Source: an uncultured beta proteobacterium
GTDB taxonomy: Bacteria; Pseudomonadota; Gammaproteobacteria; Burkholderiales; Burkholderiaceae_C
Length of the DNA: 64,000 nucleotides
Assembly (NCBI GenBank): GCA_903845935.1
Contig: CAIMZI010000021.1
Span: 1-64,000, forward strand
Reading direction: 5' to 3'
The position numbers and the translations under genes were made by a program. Under the pieces are notes generated by a model, which worked only from the letters and a program-made list of their open reading frames with translations, was not told the origin of the DNA and searched no databases. Position 1 is the first letter of the stretch. The number at the start of each line of letters is the position of its first letter. This document shows positions 8,911 through 17,436 of this stretch, piece by piece.

Positions 8911-10833
8911 ATGTCCTATCTCGTGCTCGCCCGCAAGTACCGTCCCCGTAATTTCACCGAAATGGTGGGGCAGGACCACGTGGTGCAGGCCCTCAGCAAC
9001 GCGCTCACAACCCAGCGCCTGCACCATGCCTATATGTTCACCGGCACGCGTGGCGTCGGCAAGACCACGGTATCGCGCATATTGGCTAAGTCGCTGAATT
9101 GCCAGGGCGCGGACGGCAACGGCGGTATCACCGCCACACCCTGCGGCGTCTGCCAGGCCTGTACCGATATCGACAGCGGCCGTTTTGTCGATTACACCGA
9201 GCTCGATGCCGCCTCCAATCGCGGCGTGGACGAGGTACAGGCCTTGTTGGAACAGGCGGTTTACAAGCCGGTGCAGGGGCGCTTCAAGGTCTTCATGATC
9301 GACGAGGTGCACATGCTCACCAACACCGCCTTTAACGCCATGTTGAAGACGCTGGAAGAGCCGCCCGAGTATTTGAAATTTGTGCTGGCCACCACCGACC
9401 CGCAAAAGGTTCCGGTCACGGTGCTGTCGCGCTGCCTGCAGTTCAATCTGCGGCCGATGGCGCCCGAGACGATTCGCGAGCATCTGGAACAGGTGCTGCG
9501 GCTGGAAAATGTCAGTGCCGAAACCCAGGCTCTGCGCCTGCTGGCACGGGCCGCACGTGGCTCCATGCGCGATGCGCTGAGCCTGACCGACCAGGCGATT
9601 GCCTTTGGCTCGGGCCAGTTGCAGGAGGCCACCGTGCGCCAGATGCTGGGCAGCGTGGACCGCAGCTATGTGTTCCGTCTGATCGAGGCCCTGGCCAACG
9701 GTGATGGCCGCTCTGTGGTGGAGACCTCCGAGATGCTGCGTCTAAATGGCCTGAGCGCGGCTTCCACGCTGGAGGAAATGTCCACCGTGCTGCAGCGCAT
9801 GGCGGTGTTGCAGGCCGCCGGCCCCGTGGCCGGTGACGAGTCTGACCCCGAGGCCGCAGACCTGGTGCGCCTGGCCGACCTGATGCCGGTGGACGAAACG
9901 CAGCTGCTGTACAGCATCTGCCTGCACGGTCGTGCCGACCTGGGCCTGGCACCCGACGAATACGCGGCGCTGACCATGGTGCTGCTGCGACTGCTGGCCT
10001 TCAAGCCATCGGCGGAAAAAAAAACTCTAACGCACGCTGAACCGCGGGCTGCGCTAGCCCCGCCTGCCTCAGCCGCCGCGCCGCGCACCGTGTCAGTGCC
10101 TGTTGATGCTGCGCCGACTGCACTGCCGCGCGCCGTGCAGCCCTGGGAAGACGAGCCGGTCGCACCAGCCGTCAAACCCCCAGCGCCTGTAGCCGCGCGC
10201 GAGCCAATACCTGTGCCTCTGGCAGTGGCAGTGGCGCCTCACCATGGCTTGCCAGGTGGGCAGATGCTTGCGGTATTGGATAGCGCCCCGCATGCCGATG
10301 AGCCTGCCAACGAGGAGGATCTGCCAGCGCAACAACCGCCCGTGAGACTGGCGGCACCAGTGCCCCGGGTACTTGCCATGCCCGTGCGCGAGCATGCGGA
10401 GTCCCGCATGGACATGGCGCTCAGCCCCGTCGCGCCGGTGTTGATTCCGGACGAGGAGGGCGACTTCTGGTTTGCCACGGTGCAGCAACTGGTGGCGGCC
10501 GAGGCCATTACCGCCATGGTGCGCGAGTTGGCCTTGCAATCGCAACTGGTGGCGCGCGACACCGACCAGTGGCTGCTGCGCGTGGAGCGCGAGACGCTTA
10601 ACCATGCGGGTTCGCGCGACCGCCTGGCCACGGCCTTGGGCAACGCGGGTTTTGCGGTCCAGCTGGCGGTGGAGATTGGCCATGTGAGCGACTGCCCGGC
10701 GCGGCGCAATGCGGCGGCCTCGCAAGAGAAGCAACGCGCGGCCGAGAAGATTATTCTGGACGACCCCTTTGTGCAGGCGATGATGCGAGACTTTGGCGCG
10801 AAAATCGTGCCCGGCTCCATCAAGCCCCTCTAA
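8911..10833 (+). CDS. dnaX: DNA polymerase III subunits gamma and tau
   Basis: A 640-residue clamp-loader ATPase. The Walker A motif GTRGVGKT is at residues 45-52, the zinc cysteines are C64, C78, C81 and C84, the Walker B/DExH-like segment is MIDEVHML, and the sensor 1 region follows. Domains I-III end near residue 370. A Pro/Ala-rich linker (about 375-500) and the tau-specific C-terminal domains, which bind DnaB and the polymerase core, come next. A run of nine A at 10016-10024 lies exactly at the domain III/linker junction with stops in both other frames, so a short gamma form is predicted. It heads a dnaX-ybaB-recR operon. Confidence 0.97.
   Translation: MSYLVLARKYRPRNFTEMVGQDHVVQALSNALTTQRLHHAYMFTGTRGVGKTTVSRILAKSLNCQGADGNGGITATPCGVCQACTDIDSGRFVDYTELDAASNRGVDEVQALLEQAVYKPVQGRFKVFMIDEVHMLTNTAFNAMLKTLEEPPEYLKFVLATTDPQKVPVTVLSRCLQFNLRPMAPETIREHLEQVLRLENVSAETQALRLLARAARGSMRDALSLTDQAIAFGSGQLQEATVRQMLGSVDRSYVFRLIEALANGDGRSVVETSEMLRLNGLSAASTLEEMSTVLQRMAVLQAAGPVAGDESDPEAADLVRLADLMPVDETQLLYSICLHGRADLGLAPDEYAALTMVLLRLLAFKPSAEKKTLTHAEPRAALAPPASAAAPRTVSVPVDAAPTALPRAVQPWEDEPVAPAVKPPAPVAAREPIPVPLAVAVAPHHGLPGGQMLAVLDSAPHADEPANEEDLPAQQPPVRLAAPVPRVLAMPVREHAESRMDMALSPVAPVLIPDEEGDFWFATVQQLVAAEAITAMVRELALQSQLVARDTDQWLLRVERETLNHAGSRDRLATALGNAGFAVQLAVEIGHVSDCPARRNAAASQEKQRAAEKIILDDPFVQAMMRDFGAKIVPGSIKPL
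10016..10040 (+). other. Predicted dnaX slippage/frameshift site (A9) with nearby alternative-frame stops
   Basis: Nine consecutive A (10016-10024) encode the end of E369, then K370, K371 and the first base of T372. A -1 shift reads five more codons to a TGA at 10038-10040. A +1 shift reads one codon to TAA at 10028-10030. Either would give a protein of about 372-376 residues with only domains I-III, equivalent to gamma. E. coli uses ribosomal frameshifting on A AAA AAG and Thermus thermophilus uses transcriptional slippage on nine A for the same purpose. Confidence 0.65.
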
Positions 10834-10857
10834 TTTTTAAACCCTAGAAAGAAAATC

Positions 10858-11190
10858 ATGTTCAATAAAGGACAACTCTCCGGCCTGATGAAGCAAGCCC
10901 AGGCGATGCAGGACAATATGAAAAAGGCCCAGGATGAACTGGGTACGATTGATGTCACCGGCGAGTCCGGCGCCGGTCTGGTCAAGGTCACCATGAGCTG
11001 CAAGCACGAGGTCAAGCGCGTCACCATTGACCCCAGCCTGCTGGCCGAGGACAAGGACATGCTGGAAGACCTGGTGGCTGCCGCCTTTAACGCCGCCGTG
11101 CGCCGCGCCGAAGAAACCTCGACCGAGAAGATGGGTAAGATCACCGCCGGTATGCCAGGGCTTCCCGGTGGCATGAAGTTTCCGTTCTGA
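10858..11190 (+). CDS. ybaB: YbaB/EbfC family nucleoid-associated protein
   Basis: A 110-residue small DNA-binding protein starting [20 protein letters not shown], typical of YbaB/EbfC, and ending in the family's glycine/proline-rich tail [13 protein letters not shown]. The family forms dimers shaped like tweezers and binds DNA without clear specificity. It sits between dnaX and recR, 24 and 14 bases apart, in the conserved operon order. The upstream AGAAAG suits the start. Confidence 0.93.
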   Translation: MFNKGQLSGLMKQAQAMQDNMKKAQDELGTIDVTGESGAGLVKVTMSCKHEVKRVTIDPSLLAEDKDMLEDLVAAAFNAAVRRAEETSTEKMGKITAGMPGLPGGMKFPF

Positions 11191-11204
11191 TTTCCTAGCG
11201 CTGC

Positions 11205-11795
11205 ATGTCCGACGCCCATTCGCTAGACGCGCTGATCCAGGCCTTGAAGCGCCTGCCCGGCGTGGGCGTGAAGTCGGCGCAGCGCATGGCCTTTCATTTG
11301 CTGCAGCATGACCGTGCAGCGGCGCAGTATCTGGCGCGTGCGCTGGACGATGCCTGCAAGCTGACGCAGCATTGCGAACTCTGCAACACCTTTACCGAGC
11401 ACGCCATTTGCGCCACCTGCATGGACGAGAAGCGCGATCAGTCCAAGCTGTGCGTGGTGGAGACCCCGGCCGATCAGGCGGCCCTGGAGCGCACCGCTGC
11501 CTACCACGGCCTGTATTTTGTGCTGATGGGTAAGCTCAGCCCGCTCGACGGTATAGGCCCGCACGAGCTGGGCCTGAAAAAACTGTTTGAACGGGCCGGT
11601 GACGGCGTCGTGCAGGAGGTCATTCTGGCCACCAATTTCACCGCCGAGGGCGAGGCAACGGCCCATGTGATTGCCGAGGCGCTCAAGTCCCGTGGCATCA
11701 AACCGACGCGGCTGGCGCGCGGCGTTCCGGTGGGCAGCGAGCTGGAATATGTGGACCTGGGCACCATTGCCCATGCGCTTGTGGACCGGCGTTAA
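11205..11795 (+). CDS. recR: Recombination protein RecR
   Basis: A 196-residue protein for RecFOR loading of RecA at gaps. A helix-hairpin-helix ([17 protein letters not shown]) is followed by a four-cysteine zinc finger (C57, C60, C69, C72) and a Toprim domain beginning LCVVETPAD. The C-terminus has the usual [14 protein letters not shown] signature. The length matches the family (about 200). It is the last gene of the dnaX-ybaB-recR operon and converges on mltD. Confidence 0.97.
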   Translation: MSDAHSLDALIQALKRLPGVGVKSAQRMAFHLLQHDRAAAQYLARALDDACKLTQHCELCNTFTEHAICATCMDEKRDQSKLCVVETPADQAALERTAAYHGLYFVLMGKLSPLDGIGPHELGLKKLFERAGDGVVQEVILATNFTAEGEATAHVIAEALKSRGIKPTRLARGVPVGSELEYVDLGTIAHALVDRR

Positions 11796-11810
11796 GCCGT
11801 CCACCACAAT

Positions 11811-13409
11811 CTAGCCTTTTTTTGGTTTCTTTTTGACGGCCAGGCCGACGTGTACCAGCTTGGTCGCGGTGGCAGCAGGTTTGGCTCCATGCGCGGCGGG
11901 CCGTGCGGTCACTGCTTTCACCGCTGCGGCGGCCTGCGCTTGCGGCAGGAAAAGGATCACTGCCTGTTTGTTTTTGAAGCCGGCCGTGGTTTGCACGTTA
12001 TTCCACTGCGCCACACTGGCAGCGCTGACTTTATATTTCTGCGCGATGTTCACCACACTTGCGCCTTTGCCAGCGTGCACGATGGTTTTGATCAACACGA
12101 TTTCTGGCGCCAGCGACACCTGTCCGGTATCCGCCACATGGCTGGTGACATCCTGTTCGGTGTTGGCACCGCGCGGCACCAGCAGGGCAGAGCCAGGGCG
12201 GATCATCATGCGTGGCGGAATGTTGTTGACGGCGCGAAATTCGGCTTCGCCCATACCGGCCTTTTTGGCGGCGTCGGCCGCCCGCATGGTGGTCGGTGCC
12301 ACCCACACGGTCCAGGATGCGAGTCTGCCGCCAGTGTAGCCATCCAGATTGTTCTGAAACACCTTGGCATTGTCCCAGGGCAGCAGGATCTGGGGCGTAC
12401 CTGCGGCCAGGATGACCGGCTTGTTGACCGAGGGGTTCAGGGCCTTGAAGTCTTCCATGGGCACTTCCGCCAGCTTGGCGGCCAGCGCCACATCGATGTC
12501 CCGGCGTATGGTGACGGTGTCAAAGTAGGGGTGATTGCCAATGTCGGGCAGGCGCGAGTTGAAGTCTTGCGGCAGGGACACGATATTCTTGATGGCTTGC
12601 AACTTGGGCACATACATGCGGGTTTCCATCGGCATGGACAGGTCCTGGTAGCCGGTGTTCAGCCCCGCGTGCTGGTTCTTTGTAACGGCCTTGCCGACGC
12701 TGCCTTCGCCCCAATTGTAGGCGGCCAGTGCCAGATGCCAGTCGCCAAAGAGGTTGTAGAGTTTTTGCAGATAGTCCAGGGCTGCGCGGGTGGATGCCAG
12801 CACATCCCGGCGGTCATCGCGAAACACGTTTTGTTTGAGCTCAAAGGTGCGTCCGGTAGCCGGCATGAATTGCCACATGCCCGCCGCCTTGGCGCTTGAC
12901 ACGGCCTGCGGATTGAAAGCACTTTCCACAAACGGCAGTAAGGCCAGCTCGGTCGGCATATTGCGCAGCTCCAGCTCCTCGACGATGTGGAACAGATACT
13001 TCTTGGAGCGCTCGGTCATGCGAAAGATATAGTCAGGCCGCGCCGCATACCACTGTTCGCGGTCATGTACCAGGTCGTTGTTCAGATCGGGCATGGCATA
13101 GCCGCGGCGGATGCGTTCCCACAGGTCTTTGGGCGGAGACAGGGATGCGATGGCGCGGGAACTGGCGCGCTGGTCGGCTTCGCGATTGGCCTTGGCCTGC
13201 GCGCTAAAGTCCATTTGCGGCACCGCCCCGGCACCTGCGGAAGGCAACCTGGGGCCTGCGGAGGGCTCCAGCAGCTGGGCGTTCAGCGTCCGACTGGGTA
13301 CCAGCGTGATGCTGTCGGCATCTGCGCTGGGGGCTGTGTGATCAGCCGTGCTGGCACAGCCGGTGAGCCAGAGCAGGGCGCAAATGCCGAGCAGTTTTAA
13401 ACAGTTCAT
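11811..13409 (-). CDS. mltD: Membrane-bound lytic murein transglycosylase D-like lipoprotein
   Basis: A 532-residue lipoprotein; the lipobox LTGC puts the lipidated cysteine at residue 18. The SLT/GH23 catalytic domain is recognised from LALLPFVESAFNP (catalytic Glu) and AGMWQFMPATGR. Two LysM-like repeats follow in the C-terminal half (around VWVAPTT...VNNIPP and IVHAGKGASVVNIAQKYKV), and the protein ends in an Ala/Lys-rich tail. It cleaves peptidoglycan to anhydro-muropeptides at the outer membrane. The start at 13409 overlaps the gloB stop in an ATGA; an open frame 18 bases further upstream is less likely. gloB-mltD adjacency is also seen in E. coli. Confidence 0.92.
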   Translation of the reverse strand: MNCLKLLGICALLWLTGCASTADHTAPSADADSITLVPSRTLNAQLLEPSAGPRLPSAGAGAVPQMDFSAQAKANREADQRASSRAIASLSPPKDLWERIRRGYAMPDLNNDLVHDREQWYAARPDYIFRMTERSKKYLFHIVEELELRNMPTELALLPFVESAFNPQAVSSAKAAGMWQFMPATGRTFELKQNVFRDDRRDVLASTRAALDYLQKLYNLFGDWHLALAAYNWGEGSVGKAVTKNQHAGLNTGYQDLSMPMETRMYVPKLQAIKNIVSLPQDFNSRLPDIGNHPYFDTVTIRRDIDVALAAKLAEVPMEDFKALNPSVNKPVILAAGTPQILLPWDNAKVFQNNLDGYTGGRLASWTVWVAPTTMRAADAAKKAGMGEAEFRAVNNIPPRMMIRPGSALLVPRGANTEQDVTSHVADTGQVSLAPEIVLIKTIVHAGKGASVVNIAQKYKVSAASVAQWNNVQTTAGFKNKQAVILFLPQAQAAAAVKAVTARPAAHGAKPAATATKLVHVGLAVKKKPKKG

Positions 13410-14176
13410 CGAAAGTCGTTCTTCCATTGGCGCAAGCAGGCAAAGGCGCCTACGCTTTGGGTCATGGCCGCGTCATGGGCTGCTGCTGCGGCGATGACGC
13501 CAGGCTCACGGCTGCGCAGAAAAGGGTTGATTTTGCGTTCCAGCAGCAGGTGCGATGGCAGGGTGGGCAGACCCTGGTCACGCAGCCGCTGGCAGTGGGC
13601 CTGGTATTGCTGCAAGTCGGCGTTGTCGGGCTCTACAGCGCGAGCAAACCTCAGGTTGCTCAGGGTGTATTCGTGGGTGCAGCAGACCCGTGTGTCGTCA
13701 GGCAGGGCTGCCAGGCTGTCCAGCGACACCAGCATTTGCGCCGGCGTGCCTTCAAACAGCCGACCGCAGCCACCGCTAAACAAGGTGTCGCCACAAAACA
13801 GCAGCGGAGCGCCGTCCATGGCTGCGCAGAAATAAGCGATGTGGCCCGCGGTGTGGCCCGGCACGTCCATCACCGTGAACTGCAGCCCCATGGCCTTGCA
13901 GGTCTGGCCGCCGCTGAGCCGAGTGAGGGGTTCGGGAATGTCTTCAGCGGCCGGGCCGAACACCTGTGCACCCGTGGCGTTTCGAAGCTCGGCCACACCT
14001 CCGGTGTGATCGGCGTGGTGATGCGTGACTAAAATGGATTCGAGCTGCAGGCCCAGGCGCTCTAGGGCGTCCAGCACGGGCCGCGCATCGCCCGGGTCAA
14101 CGACCAAGGCCTTGTGCCCGTCGTGCAGCATCCATAGGTAGTTGTCATCAAAGGCGGGCAGCGGAATCAAGGTCAT
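13406..14176 (-). CDS. gloB: Hydroxyacylglutathione hydrolase (glyoxalase II)
   Basis: A 256-residue metallo-beta-lactamase-fold enzyme that hydrolyses S-lactoylglutathione to lactate and glutathione. The metal motif THHHADHTGG gives His52, His54, Asp56 and His57. The C-terminal glutathione-binding part has CTHEYTLSNLRFA and ERKINPFLR. The start [15 protein letters not shown] matches the family. Its ATG (14176-14174) overlaps the ATG of the divergent methyltransferase in a CATG. An ATG at 14188 is the alternative. A perfect TATAAT lies only 10 bases upstream of the start. Confidence 0.93.
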   Translation of the reverse strand: MTLIPLPAFDDNYLWMLHDGHKALVVDPGDARPVLDALERLGLQLESILVTHHHADHTGGVAELRNATGAQVFGPAAEDIPEPLTRLSGGQTCKAMGLQFTVMDVPGHTAGHIAYFCAAMDGAPLLFCGDTLFSGGCGRLFEGTPAQMLVSLDSLAALPDDTRVCCTHEYTLSNLRFARAVEPDNADLQQYQAHCQRLRDQGLPTLPSHLLLERKINPFLRSREPGVIAAAAAHDAAMTQSVGAFACLRQWKNDFR

Positions 14177-14954
14177 GAGCGAATCCATTATAAGTTTGTA
14201 CGAATGGTTGCAGACGCCTGCAGGGCAGTACCTGCTGGCGTGGGAGCGCTCGCGGGTGGATGCCGCGGTGGCAGACATTTTTGGCTACCATGCGCTGCAG
14301 TTGGGCCTGCCGCAACTGAACGGGCTCCATACTAACCGGATGTCGCACCAGTGGCTGGCGCTGGACCAGTGGGGCCAGATGCACCAAGGGCAGTCCTGGT
14401 CGCCGGCCCTATTCACCGATTTTTGCGCCTTGCCGTTTCCGTCCAGCAGTCTGGATCTGGTCGTCTTGCCACACGCACTGGAGTACAGTGCCGACCCGCA
14501 CGCCACGCTGCGCGAGGTGGAACGGGTGCTGGTGCCCGAGGGGCGGGTGGTGATCTGTGGCTTGAACCCGTTCAGCCTGTGGGGCCTCAAGCAGGTTCGG
14601 GCGCGCCTGGGCCTGGGCAACCTGTTTCTGCCCGAGGGCGGTGAATTCATAGGCTATTGGCGCTTGCGCGACTGGTTGCGCCTGCTCAGCCTGGAGGTGG
14701 AGCAGGGTGAGTTCGGTTGCTACAAGCCGGCTCTGCGCAGCGAAAAATGGCTGCAGCGCTTTGACTGTATGGACCGTGCCGGTGCGCGCTGGTGGCCGAT
14801 ACTGGGCGCTGCGTATTTTTTGGTGGCGGTCAAGCGGGTGCGCGGCATGCGCCTGCTGGGCACGGCCTGGAAGTCCAAGACGACGCTGGCGGCAAAGCCG
14901 GTGTCCGTGGCCCATAGCGTGACGGATCGATTAAATGGGGAGAAATACGATTGA
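14175..14954 (+). CDS. Class I SAM-dependent methyltransferase-like protein
   Basis: A 259-residue protein. The middle part [44 protein letters not shown], read here in pieces, is the motif II-III region of the Methyltransf_11 group. The N-terminal part, where motif I should be, has no GxGxG; it reads [16 protein letters not shown] binding may therefore be altered. It starts at ATG 14175, overlapping the divergent gloB start, and its stop overlaps the TTG start of rnhA. The substrate is unknown. Confidence 0.7.
   Translation: MSESIISLYEWLQTPAGQYLLAWERSRVDAAVADIFGYHALQLGLPQLNGLHTNRMSHQWLALDQWGQMHQGQSWSPALFTDFCALPFPSSSLDLVVLPHALEYSADPHATLREVERVLVPEGRVVICGLNPFSLWGLKQVRARLGLGNLFLPEGGEFIGYWRLRDWLRLLSLEVEQGEFGCYKPALRSEKWLQRFDCMDRAGARWWPILGAAYFLVAVKRVRGMRLLGTAWKSKTTLAAKPVSVAHSVTDRLNGEKYD
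14187..14192 (-). promoter_or_regulatory. Candidate -10 box of gloB
   Basis: A perfect TATAAT on the minus strand lies 10 bases upstream of the gloB ATG, which would leave only a few untranslated bases. It is inside the 5' coding region of the divergent methyltransferase. No clear -35 hexamer is seen. Confidence 0.35.
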
Positions 14955-15403
14955 ACAATGTGGTGATTTATACCGACGGTGCCTGCAAGGGCAACCCGGG
15001 GCCAGGCGGTTGGGGCGCGCTGCTGCGCTCGGCCGATGGCTCTGAAAAAGAGCTGTGCGGCGGTGAACTGGGTACCACCAATAATCGCATGGAAATGATG
15101 GCGGTGATCGAGGCACTGGGCGCGCTTAAACGGCCCTGTGTCGTGGTGCTGCACCTGGACAGCCAGTATGTGCTCAAGGGCATGACCGAATGGCTGGTCG
15201 GCTGGAAGGCCAAGGGCTGGAAGACTGCCGCCAAGCAACCTGTAAAAAACGTGGACCTGTGGCAGCGTCTGGATGCGTTGGTGGCGACGGCCGGTCACAG
15301 CATTGACTGGCGCTGGGTCAAGGGCCATGCCGGCGACCCCGGCAATGAGCGCGCCGATACCCTGGCCAACTTGGGCGTGGAAAAGGCGCTGGGGCGGGGC
15401 TGA
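14951..15403 (+). CDS. rnhA: Ribonuclease HI
   Basis: A 150-residue endonuclease that cuts RNA in RNA-DNA hybrids. The catalytic residues are D9 (YTDGAC), E48 (NRMEMMA), D70 (LDSQYV) and D136 (NERAD), with His126 in the flexible loop. The start is a TTG that overlaps the upstream stop codon (ATTGA), implying translational coupling to the methyltransferase. No ATG is available nearby in frame. The stop codon is directly followed by a copy of the intergenic repeat. Confidence 0.95.
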   Translation: MNNVVIYTDGACKGNPGPGGWGALLRSADGSEKELCGGELGTTNNRMEMMAVIEALGALKRPCVVVLHLDSQYVLKGMTEWLVGWKAKGWKTAAKQPVKNVDLWQRLDALVATAGHSIDWRWVKGHAGDPGNERADTLANLGVEKALGRG

Positions 15404-15506
15404 GCGAACGTGGAGGCCCTTGATAACCCGGCGCCGGGCCGCCCCAAGCCGGGTTGGCCCCCTGAGGGGGCAGAGAGCCACACGCAGTGGGCGAACGTGG
15501 GGGCTC
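15404..15506 (-). repeat. Intergenic repeat, copy A
   Basis: This copy fills the whole gap between the convergent stops of rnhA and moeA. On the minus strand it reads GCCCCCACGTTCGCCCAC, then GCGTGTGGCTCTCTGCCCC, a G/C palindrome, and CTTGGGGCGGCCCGGCG, matching copies B, C and D. It is flanked by a 14-base near-direct repeat, GCGAACGTGGAGGC (15404-15417) and GCGAACGTGGGGGC (15491-15504). Internal inverted repeats include AACCCGGC/GCCGGGTT. Confidence 0.8.
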
Positions 15507-16784
15507 CTAAATCACTCCGTCAAACATCAGCACATCGACCTCCTCGCCAATTGCTACGTTGCCTTGATCGTGGTGTAGCAACAAAAGTCCGTTGGCTGAG
15601 GCCATGGAACTGAGTACGCCCGAACCCTGTTGACCGGTGGTGCGCACCTGCAGGTTGCCGTCGCTGGCGTTTGCCACAATGGCGCGCTGAAACTCGGTGC
15701 GCCCTGGCTTCTTGCGAATCGCCTCCAGGCTATGGGCCTTGAGCAGCGGCGTGTCTTTTGCCGCCGCGCCCATCATGGTGAGCAGGGCGGGGCGCACAAA
15801 GGCCAGAAAGGTCACCATGACTGCCACCGGGTTGCCGGGCAGGCCAAACAATATGGCATCGCCGATGCGGCCCACCGCCATGGGGCGGCCCGGGCGCATG
15901 GCAATCTTCCAAAATGCGACACCGCTTTCGCCACCGGCGAGTTTGCGCATCACGGCCTTGGTGTGATCGGCCTCGCCGACGCTGACACCGCCGCTGGTGA
16001 TGATGGCATCCGCTTCGTTTGCTGCCTGTTTGAATGCGACCTCGAGCGCCTGCGGGTCATCGCGCACCACGCCCATGTCTATCACCTCCACGCCCATGCG
16101 CGTCAGCAGGCCAAACAGGGTGTAGCGGTTGCTGTCGTACACCGCGCCTTCACGCGGCGACTGGCCCAGGCTGAGGATTTCGTCTCCGGTGGAGAAAAAT
16201 GCCACCCTGAGCTTGCGCCGGACTTCCACTTGGGCCAGGCCCAGACTGGCCAGCAGACCCAGAGCTGCTGGTCCCACGCTTGTACCTGCCAGCAAGGCTG
16301 GTTTGCCCAGGCTCAGGTCTTCACCCCGGAAGCGCCGGTTATCGCCGCGCTGTAGTGCGCCCACCGGAATGCGGATGGACTGGCCAGTGACTTGCACCAG
16401 TTCCTGAGGCACCACCGTGTCCAGACCCGAGGGCATGACAGCACCGGTCATGATCTTCAGGCATTGCAGCGGCCCCAGGGGCGCGCTCCAGGCCTTGCCG
16501 GCGAAGGCGGTGCCTGCTATTTCCAAGTTCAGTTCGGTACCCGCTTGCAGCCATTCGCCACGAAAGGCATAGCCATCCATGGCCGAGTTGTCATGCGCCG
16601 GAACGTCGATGGGAGATACCACGTCGCTGGCCAAGACCCGCCCCAAGGCGGCCTTGATTTCGACGCTTTCGCTCTGCAGCACCGGCGTCACCAGGGTCTG
16701 CAAAAATTCCAGAGCGGTGTCGGCGCGCAGGGCCTGCGGGTCGTAGCCCTGCAGGCTGTCGGCTACTTGTTTCAGGGTCTTCAT
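15507..16784 (-). CDS. moeA: Molybdopterin molybdenumtransferase
   Basis: A 425-residue enzyme that inserts molybdate into adenylylated molybdopterin. The family signatures are present: AHDNSAMDGYAFRG near the N-terminus, and the MoCF-binding domain with FFSTGDEI, YDSNRYTL, TSGGVSVGEADH and LPGNPVAVMVTF. The length is typical (about 410). Its ATG overlaps the mobA stop (ATGA at 16781-16784). It is the last gene of a moaA-mobA-moeA operon. Confidence 0.95.
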   Translation of the reverse strand: MKTLKQVADSLQGYDPQALRADTALEFLQTLVTPVLQSESVEIKAALGRVLASDVVSPIDVPAHDNSAMDGYAFRGEWLQAGTELNLEIAGTAFAGKAWSAPLGPLQCLKIMTGAVMPSGLDTVVPQELVQVTGQSIRIPVGALQRGDNRRFRGEDLSLGKPALLAGTSVGPAALGLLASLGLAQVEVRRKLRVAFFSTGDEILSLGQSPREGAVYDSNRYTLFGLLTRMGVEVIDMGVVRDDPQALEVAFKQAANEADAIITSGGVSVGEADHTKAVMRKLAGGESGVAFWKIAMRPGRPMAVGRIGDAILFGLPGNPVAVMVTFLAFVRPALLTMMGAAAKDTPLLKAHSLEAIRKKPGRTEFQRAIVANASDGNLQVRTTGQQGSGVLSSMASANGLLLLHHDQGNVAIGEEVDVLMFDGVI

Positions 16785-17434
16785 ATCTGTTCCAGATCGT
16801 GCAACTCGCTCAGGGTGTTGGTATTGGCGAATGCGCGCGGCTCATCGTGCACCGCGTCAAAGGCCAGCTTGGTCTGCCGGTGGCTGGCGGTCCATGCGCC
16901 AATTTTTCGGCCACCACCGTCCATAAAGCTTTGCAGGCTGTCGGCCAGACTGGTGCGCATCAGACAGAAGACCGGTTGAGGCCGCAGCACCGTGCTGGCA
17001 TTCTCCTGCAGTTCGGGTGCCATCGCCATGGCAATGTCGGCCCGCTTCGCAGTCAGGGCGCAGGACAGGCGTGCCAGCAGATCGAGTGGAAACAGGGGCG
17101 AGTCGCAGGGCACGCAGAGGAGGAATTCGTAACTGCCCTGGCATTGGCGCATCGCGGTCAGAAAGCCGGCCAGGGGGCCAGCAAAGTCCGGCATGCTGTC
17201 GATCCACACCGGCACGCCCATGGACTGGTACTGCGCCAGGTTGCGGTTGGCATTGATGGCGATCTGTCCAGGCGCCCCCCCGGCCTGCTGACGCAGCCGC
17301 TGCAGGGCGGTTTCCACCAGGGACTTGCCGCAAAAAACTTGCAGGCCCTTGTCCACGCCACCCATGCGCGTGGCCCGCCCACCCGCCAAAACCACGGCGC
17401 AAACCGATGTTGCAGGAATCTGTGGAGTGTCCAC
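16781..17434 (-). CDS. mobA: Molybdenum cofactor guanylyltransferase
   Basis: A 217-residue nucleotidyltransferase that adds GMP to molybdopterin to make MGD. The nucleotide-binding signature VVLAGGRATRMGGVDKGL lies near the N-terminus, and CVPCDSPLFP contains the metal-binding Asp. The start is taken as GTG 17434, two bases after the moaA stop; the frame is open further upstream to 17542 but would overlap moaA. The N-terminal VDTPQIPATSVCA before the motif is a normal length for this family. Confidence 0.88.
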   Translation of the reverse strand: MDTPQIPATSVCAVVLAGGRATRMGGVDKGLQVFCGKSLVETALQRLRQQAGGAPGQIAINANRNLAQYQSMGVPVWIDSMPDFAGPLAGFLTAMRQCQGSYEFLLCVPCDSPLFPLDLLARLSCALTAKRADIAMAMAPELQENASTVLRPQPVFCLMRTSLADSLQSFMDGGGRKIGAWTASHRQTKLAFDAVHDEPRAFANTNTLSELHDLEQI

Positions 17435-17436
17435 GC

